Below the pieces are notes generated by a model, which was not told the origin of the DNA, made no database searches, and was given only the letters and a program-made list of their open reading frames with translations. DNA of 12,367 nucleotides, from the NCBI GenBank assembly GCA_001969505.1, contig LSSK01000009.1, positions 374,001-386,367 on the forward strand. The letters are read 5' to 3'. This stretch comes from Zancudomyces culisetae (taxonomy: Eukaryota > Kickxellomycota > Harpellomycetes > Harpellales > Legeriomycetaceae). Numbering within the stretch: the stretch's first letter is position 1; each line of letters begins with the position of its first letter. A program made the position numbers and the translations under genes. Shown here in pieces: positions 7,904 through 12,367 of the stretch.

Positions 7904-9422
7904 TTTTTCTTTACTTTTTTGAGGATTCTGTAAGTATCTTTATGTTTTAGTATTTTACTGTTGATATATTATCGACAATATTTAGAGTATTGTAGTAAGA
8001 AGAATAGAAAAAAGATATGGAGGAAAAGACTAGTAAATTGATAATACAAATCAGAATTCAAAAAATTCCTCTGCTATCATTGGCTAGATCTGCAATAAAA
8101 TAAAAATTCCACATTTTCAGATGAATGTATAAAGGGCTGTGTATATCAACTTTTATTAGGCTTCAATAACATACAGAGGAAAGAAACAATATGAATAGCG
8201 GGGTTAAACAACTGAAAAACAAAGGTGTCATGGATTGCAAAAAATTTGTCCTTTATTACATATGTGAATGGGGCTTTGATAATTTCCTTTACTCCCAGGT
8301 AGATCAAAAAGAGACCGGTAGAGCAAAAAAGAATGAAGTGTATATGTATGGATGTATGGCTAGCGATAAAGCAGGCAAATACCATACTTTGCTGCTGTGC
8401 TTATTTACAACTTTGCAATGGATACTAATACCAGGGGGTAGTAAGTTATGTGATCAGGGAAAGTGAAACTCATAAAATAAGCCAAGATATAAGCTTACAT
8501 AATTTGTGATTTCCTAGTCGCAGGAGACAAAAAAAAAGATGTGATGGCCAAAGGATTGGTTACAATAAAAAAAAGCCAAGATGAATTAAAGTGAAGAATT
8601 CAAGAGGTTGTCTTTTTCTTAATAGGGGGAATTGGCATAATTCTAACACTTAAGACTATTTTCTTGAGACTTTGGGGGCAAACCCATCAAATTTTCTGAA
8701 TGTGTTAACAGGTGTAAGCTGAGTATAAGGTTGTTAAAAGATGGAGTTCAGAGAAAAAAAAAGCAGAAGGCAAGGTTTGAATATATAGACTAATGATAAA
8801 ATTAAAGTTGCTCAGTAGTAAAGCTTTCTGGGTGAACTTGAAATATCTACAATGCTTAAATAAAATATATGAGAATATGATAATGGGAATATTTTCTATT
8901 GTTTTGACTCGACTAAACCAGCAAAGATGAATATAATGGATTTGCGTGCCATTTTTTATTTGCTATCAGGAACTCGAAATTTAAATGTATTGTGCAAAAG
9001 AAAAAAGGGATAAATATGAAGCAACAAAAGAACAATAAGGTTAGATATTAACGGACCAACTTTAAGCGCCAATTAGATAGGCTAATTTCGATTGCATTTT
9101 TTGCTGAGATTATTTAAAACGAAATGAGCTAATAGGATTATTTTTTGAAAAAGAAGAGCTTGGTGAAGGAGGGGGCAATTGAATGATTTTTGGGCTAATT
9201 TAATTGCACTTTATTTAAATAAGCTTAGCCTTATTACATTTTTGGTAGCTGGAGATTTTAATTCGCTTGTTTGTGAAAAACAGTGAAAAGGAATTGTTTG
9301 TCTGAATTCCAAAATCAAAGAGTGCTAAGCTAGGGCTTTATATTATACTTTTGAAAAAAAAGCCAACGCAATAAACCAGAACAGTATCAAAAAGTAAAAT
9401 ACAAAAAAATAAAAATAAAAGG
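7904..9422. promoter_or_regulatory. divergent intergenic region between the pyrophosphatase gene and SLA2
   Basis: About 1.5 kb of AT-rich DNA that must carry both promoters. Two overlapping ORFs on opposite strands (8191-8466 plus, 91 codons; 8146-8385 minus, 79 codons) cover the same stretch. Neither resembles a known family, so neither is called as a gene. No RNA gene or mobile element was recognised. Confidence 0.5.
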
Positions 9423-12367
9423 ATGAATAGAGGTTCAGTGGGGTTAAGAGCTGGTGACAGGTATTCATCAGACAAAGAGCTGTTTACTGCAATCAGAAAG
9501 GCAAGCTCGGCAGATGAAACCGCGCCGAAACAGAAACATGTTAGGAGTAAGTAAATTGAAACTAGTCACTTATAGAATTTGCATTGCCACTGGCTACTTA
9601 TCCAAGGAGCAAGTTTGTATTGTTAAAAACAAATTTGCAAGGAAGAAGGAGGGGAAGAATAAAGGGCGAGAGGAGAAAAAGAAGGCGGGGGGGGGGAGGA
9701 GAAACTAAGAACGGAAATAAAAACACAGTAAACTAAATACCGATAAAATACTGAATAGAGATAATAGTGTACACCTGGGATTTCAAAACTTCACAGCCCG
9801 TGTGGGATGGGCTACGGAGCCAAGTCTCATTTTCGAATGAAATTTCGGTATTTAAGGCGATAATAACAATCCACAAGTTTATAAGAAACGGCGCACCAGT
9901 GTGTATAGTTGAGGCACTTCAAAACATAAATTTCTTAGAGGGATTGGGGAAGTTTGGGCAACAGAAAGGTGGGTGGAAAGGATACGGAGTGCTTATACGA
10001 GCATATGTGAATTATGTGCTGGCAAAGTTGGAATATCATAAATTGCATCCGGAATTCAATGGATGTTTTGATTATGAAGAGTATGTTAGCTTGAGGGGAA
10101 CATACGATCCGAACGAGGGATATGAGACGATAGCAGATCTCATGAGTCTTCAGGATCGCCTTGATGAGTTGCAAAAGATAATATTCCGGAATTTTACACC
10201 AGGCTCTAATAATGAGTGCAAAATAGCAGCCTTAGTTCCGTTAGTAGAAGAAAGCTATGGGATATATAAATTTGCCACAAGAATGTTGATCGCAATGCAC
10301 CAACGTAAGTTGTAGATGGTATTTATAGGAAAAAAGGATTTGTGTAAAAGTGTCAAGATACAATACAGTTTATGTGAGAGAAGAACAATGTTAAAGGCGG
10401 ATGATAGAATAATGATATAATGTATGAAAATATGTATTTGAATAGGTGTTGATGATGCCGAAAGCGCACTCGAGCCATTAAGGGAGCGATTCAATTCGCA
10501 GCATGATAGATTGAGGAATTTTTACACGGACTGCTCGAAACTATCATACTTGACAAGTTTGATAACGGTGCCAAAGCTACAAAGGGTAAGAAATTTTTGA
10601 ATTGATAAAAATTGAGATATGGGGTACTTATAGAAAACTGCGAACTTCTTGATAATAAATAGGCTCCACCGAATCTTATGGAGGGAGAAATAACAATACC
10701 AGCCGAAGGGGAGAGCTCAAGAAAATCACCAGTAGCGAGTAGAGATACATCAGATAAGGACAGAGAGCGGATGTTAAACGAACAAAGAAGGCTTGAGGAG
10801 GAGGCAAGACAAAGAAAGAAACAACTAGAGGAGGAGCGGGCTGAGCAGGAGAGGAAAATGCTTGATGAGCAGGCTAGGGAGCTCAAGAGGTATGAGGATG
10901 AGAAGAATATGATGGAGGCAGCAGCGTTGCAGCAGCAGAGAATGATGGAGGAGCAAGCACAAGAACAACTGCGGATTGAGAGAGAAAGGCTGTTAATGGA
11001 GCAAAGGGCATTGGAACAGCAGCAACAGTTTGAAGAGTTGCAGAGACAGAGAAAGATGGCAGAGCAGTTGCAACTGGAACAGCAGAGACAGGCTATGGGT
11101 AGAATGATGGAGACAGAAGCGCAGTTGAAGCTGCTTCGAGAGACCAACGAACGTAACAACCAAGCGATTGCAGCGTATGCTAGTCGAATTCAGATGCTTG
11201 AACAGCAGATGGCTCAGCAGGCGCAGCTTCATCAGCAGAGCGATGCTAGCAAGGATGAGATTATCAAGGCACTGCAGGCACAGATTGAGGAGTGGCGGCA
11301 AAAGTATGAGGCGTTGGCAAGTCTGTACTCACAGTTACGACAGGAGCATCTTGGGTTATTGGGAAAATACAAAGACAGCACACTTAGAGCAGCCGAGATG
11401 GAAGACGAGCTGCGGTTTAAGGTTGAGCAACTGCAGGAGTTTATCAAGTCTAAGAATACCGAGGTTGTTGAGATGATTTCACAGCGAGACGAAGCGCGTG
11501 ACGAGGTAGAAAGAGTGCAGCGCGAGGCAGCGGAAGAAAGAGAGCGGTACGAAAGACAGTTACAAGAAAGAATAAGACAGCTGCAAGAAAAGACAGAGCA
11601 ATTCGAACACGAAATCTCCGAACTCGGGGTGAAATTGACAACAGAAAAGAACACGCTGGAATCACAACTGGACCAGTACCGTCGAGATTTGGAGCAACGC
11701 TCGGTGAGAATAGCCGAGTTGGAGTCAACGATGGATCACAGTAATGCCGAGAAGGACGAAGAGATTGCAGTATTGCAGGCAGGTATGGACCAGAGCATTT
11801 TGGCACTGGCAAATTACCAGAAACAAATGGCAACATCCAAGAGTGATGTGGACGCGCAGCTTAGACAGCTGAGCGAACAGCACGCGGAAAAGATGGCAGG
11901 AATTCTGGATTCGATTATGCAGACATGTGAGGATCGAGTGCGTGACAGTGTGTATGAGTTTGGCAACGCGGCAAATACAGGGATTGCGTATGCGACACCA
12001 GCTCTTGCTTTGGTACAGACAGAAGATGCCCAGTACAAAGGAAACAGCCTTTCATCAGCATTTTCGGGGTACTTGGTTGGTTCTAGCAGCGACCAGACTC
12101 CAGTGATCCGAGCAGCCATCGATTTAGCCTCATCGATGGCAGTATTGCTCCCCACAATCAAGGGACTGTTTCGGTTTTGTCCAAGCTTTGACGAGAGTGA
12201 GCGTCTAGGTGCATCTGCCAACGCTGCTGCCGAAATCTGTATGCTATTCTTTACTAACATTCAGTCGACAAGTGCTGTGGCGCCTGCTTCTCGTTCTGGT
12301 GTTGTTGTCGACCTGAACCGAAACTTTGCACATAGGCTTGGAGGCGTGAGTGCGCTGGTTGAAAAGC
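9423..12367 (+). CDS. SLA2: Sla2/End4 endocytic adaptor (Hip1R family), 5' part, truncated by the window edge
   Basis: Sla2 couples the clathrin coat and PIP2-rich plasma membrane to actin during endocytosis. Exons: 9423-9546, 9759-10304, 10446-10585 and 10663 to the window edge, giving about 838 residues. The ANTH domain (about residues 18-290) is unmistakable. It has the PIP2-binding motif K-A-x-x6-P-K-x-K-H at Lys26-His39, then VYTWDF, FDYEEYVSL, DPNEGYETI, DLMSLQD and PLVEESYGIYKF, all shared with yeast Sla2. Residues about 305-675 form a long Gln/Glu/Arg-rich coiled coil, expected for dimerisation and light-chain binding. Residues from about 690 to the edge match the helical region preceding the actin-binding talin-like (I/LWEQ) domain, which should lie in roughly 200 residues beyond 12367. 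The start ATG gives an N-terminus about ten residues longer than in yeast. In several ascomycetes SLA2 borders the mating-type locus. Confidence 0.97.
9547..9758 (+). other. SLA2 intron 1
   Basis: Donor GTAAGT, acceptor AATAG, phase 1, with AACTAAA at 9731-9737 as a likely branch point. It contains a purine-rich stretch and a G10 run (9687-9696). Splicing joins PKQKHVR to KIIVYTWD, aligning gaplessly with yeast Sla2. Confidence 0.93.
10305..10445 (+). other. SLA2 intron 2
   Basis: Donor GTAAGT, acceptor AATAG, phase 1. Joins AMHQ to RVDDAE, matching the family. No canonical CTAAC branch point is obvious. Confidence 0.92.
10586..10662 (+). other. SLA2 intron 3
   Basis: Donor GTAAGA, acceptor AATAG, phase 0, 77 nt. 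Joins VPKLQR to APPNLMEGE at the end of the ANTH region, like the PKLPVDAPN segment of yeast Sla2. Confidence 0.9.

Noticed and set aside
9687-9696. G10 run in SLA2 intron 1, with a similar G10 run at 3806-3815
   Set aside because: Ordinary homopolymers in non-coding DNA. They are also prone to sequencing length error, so no biological meaning is assigned.
9454-9708. 84-codon plus-strand ORF ending in a Lys/Gly-rich tail
   Set aside because: It is an out-of-frame reading of SLA2 exon 1 running into intron 1.
10491-11836. Ser/Cys-rich and Leu-rich minus-strand ORFs of 100-220 codons
   Set aside because: They are antisense shadows of the Gln/Glu/Arg-rich Sla2 coiled coil, whose biased codons keep the opposite strand open.

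Overview
This window is nuclear DNA from an AT-rich fungal genome. Two genes are firmly recognised by comparing their translations with well-known yeast proteins. On the minus strand is a mitochondrial-type family I inorganic pyrophosphatase (PPA2-like, 7903 down to 5881). On the plus strand is the 5' part of SLA2/END4 (from 9423, running off the right edge). Both are spliced: I reconstruct eight introns in the pyrophosphatase and three in SLA2. Introns begin GTA(A/C/T) and end TAG, and several carry a CTAAC-type branch point. Several CTG codons fall where the pyrophosphatase family has a conserved leucine, which argues for the standard code and against the CUG-Ser and CUG-Ala yeasts. Such intron density is unlike Saccharomyces-type yeasts and fits an early-branching ascomycete or another intron-rich fungus. 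I cannot place the lineage further.

Layout, left to right. 1-107 holds a good 3' splice site (TACTAAC at 75-81, TAG at 105-107), either for a 5'UTR intron of the first gene or for the last exon of a gene to the left. 253-2805 is an uninterrupted 850-codon ORF of unknown function, rich in Asn, Ser, Lys and Tyr. 2806-4988 is mostly non-coding and contains a (GGTAAA)6 repeat and a G10 tract. 4989-5423 encodes a 144-residue protein with a C-x2-C-x9-C-x3-C cysteine cluster resembling the small Ecl1 (life-span regulatory factor) proteins. 5424-5880 is the gap between this gene and the convergent pyrophosphatase gene, and carries a (GTA)n microsatellite. 7904-9422 is the divergent intergenic region between the pyrophosphatase and SLA2, with no convincing gene.

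The genes do not form a functional unit. The pyrophosphatase hydrolyses PPi in mitochondria. Sla2 links the endocytic coat and membrane PIP2 to actin. The Ecl1-like protein would be a stress or starvation-response factor. I found no CRISPR array, transposon, tRNA, rRNA or viral sequence, and no evidence of a new multi-gene system. The most informative features are the split pyrophosphatase gene, whose stop codon would arise by retaining one intron, and the low-complexity orphan protein.
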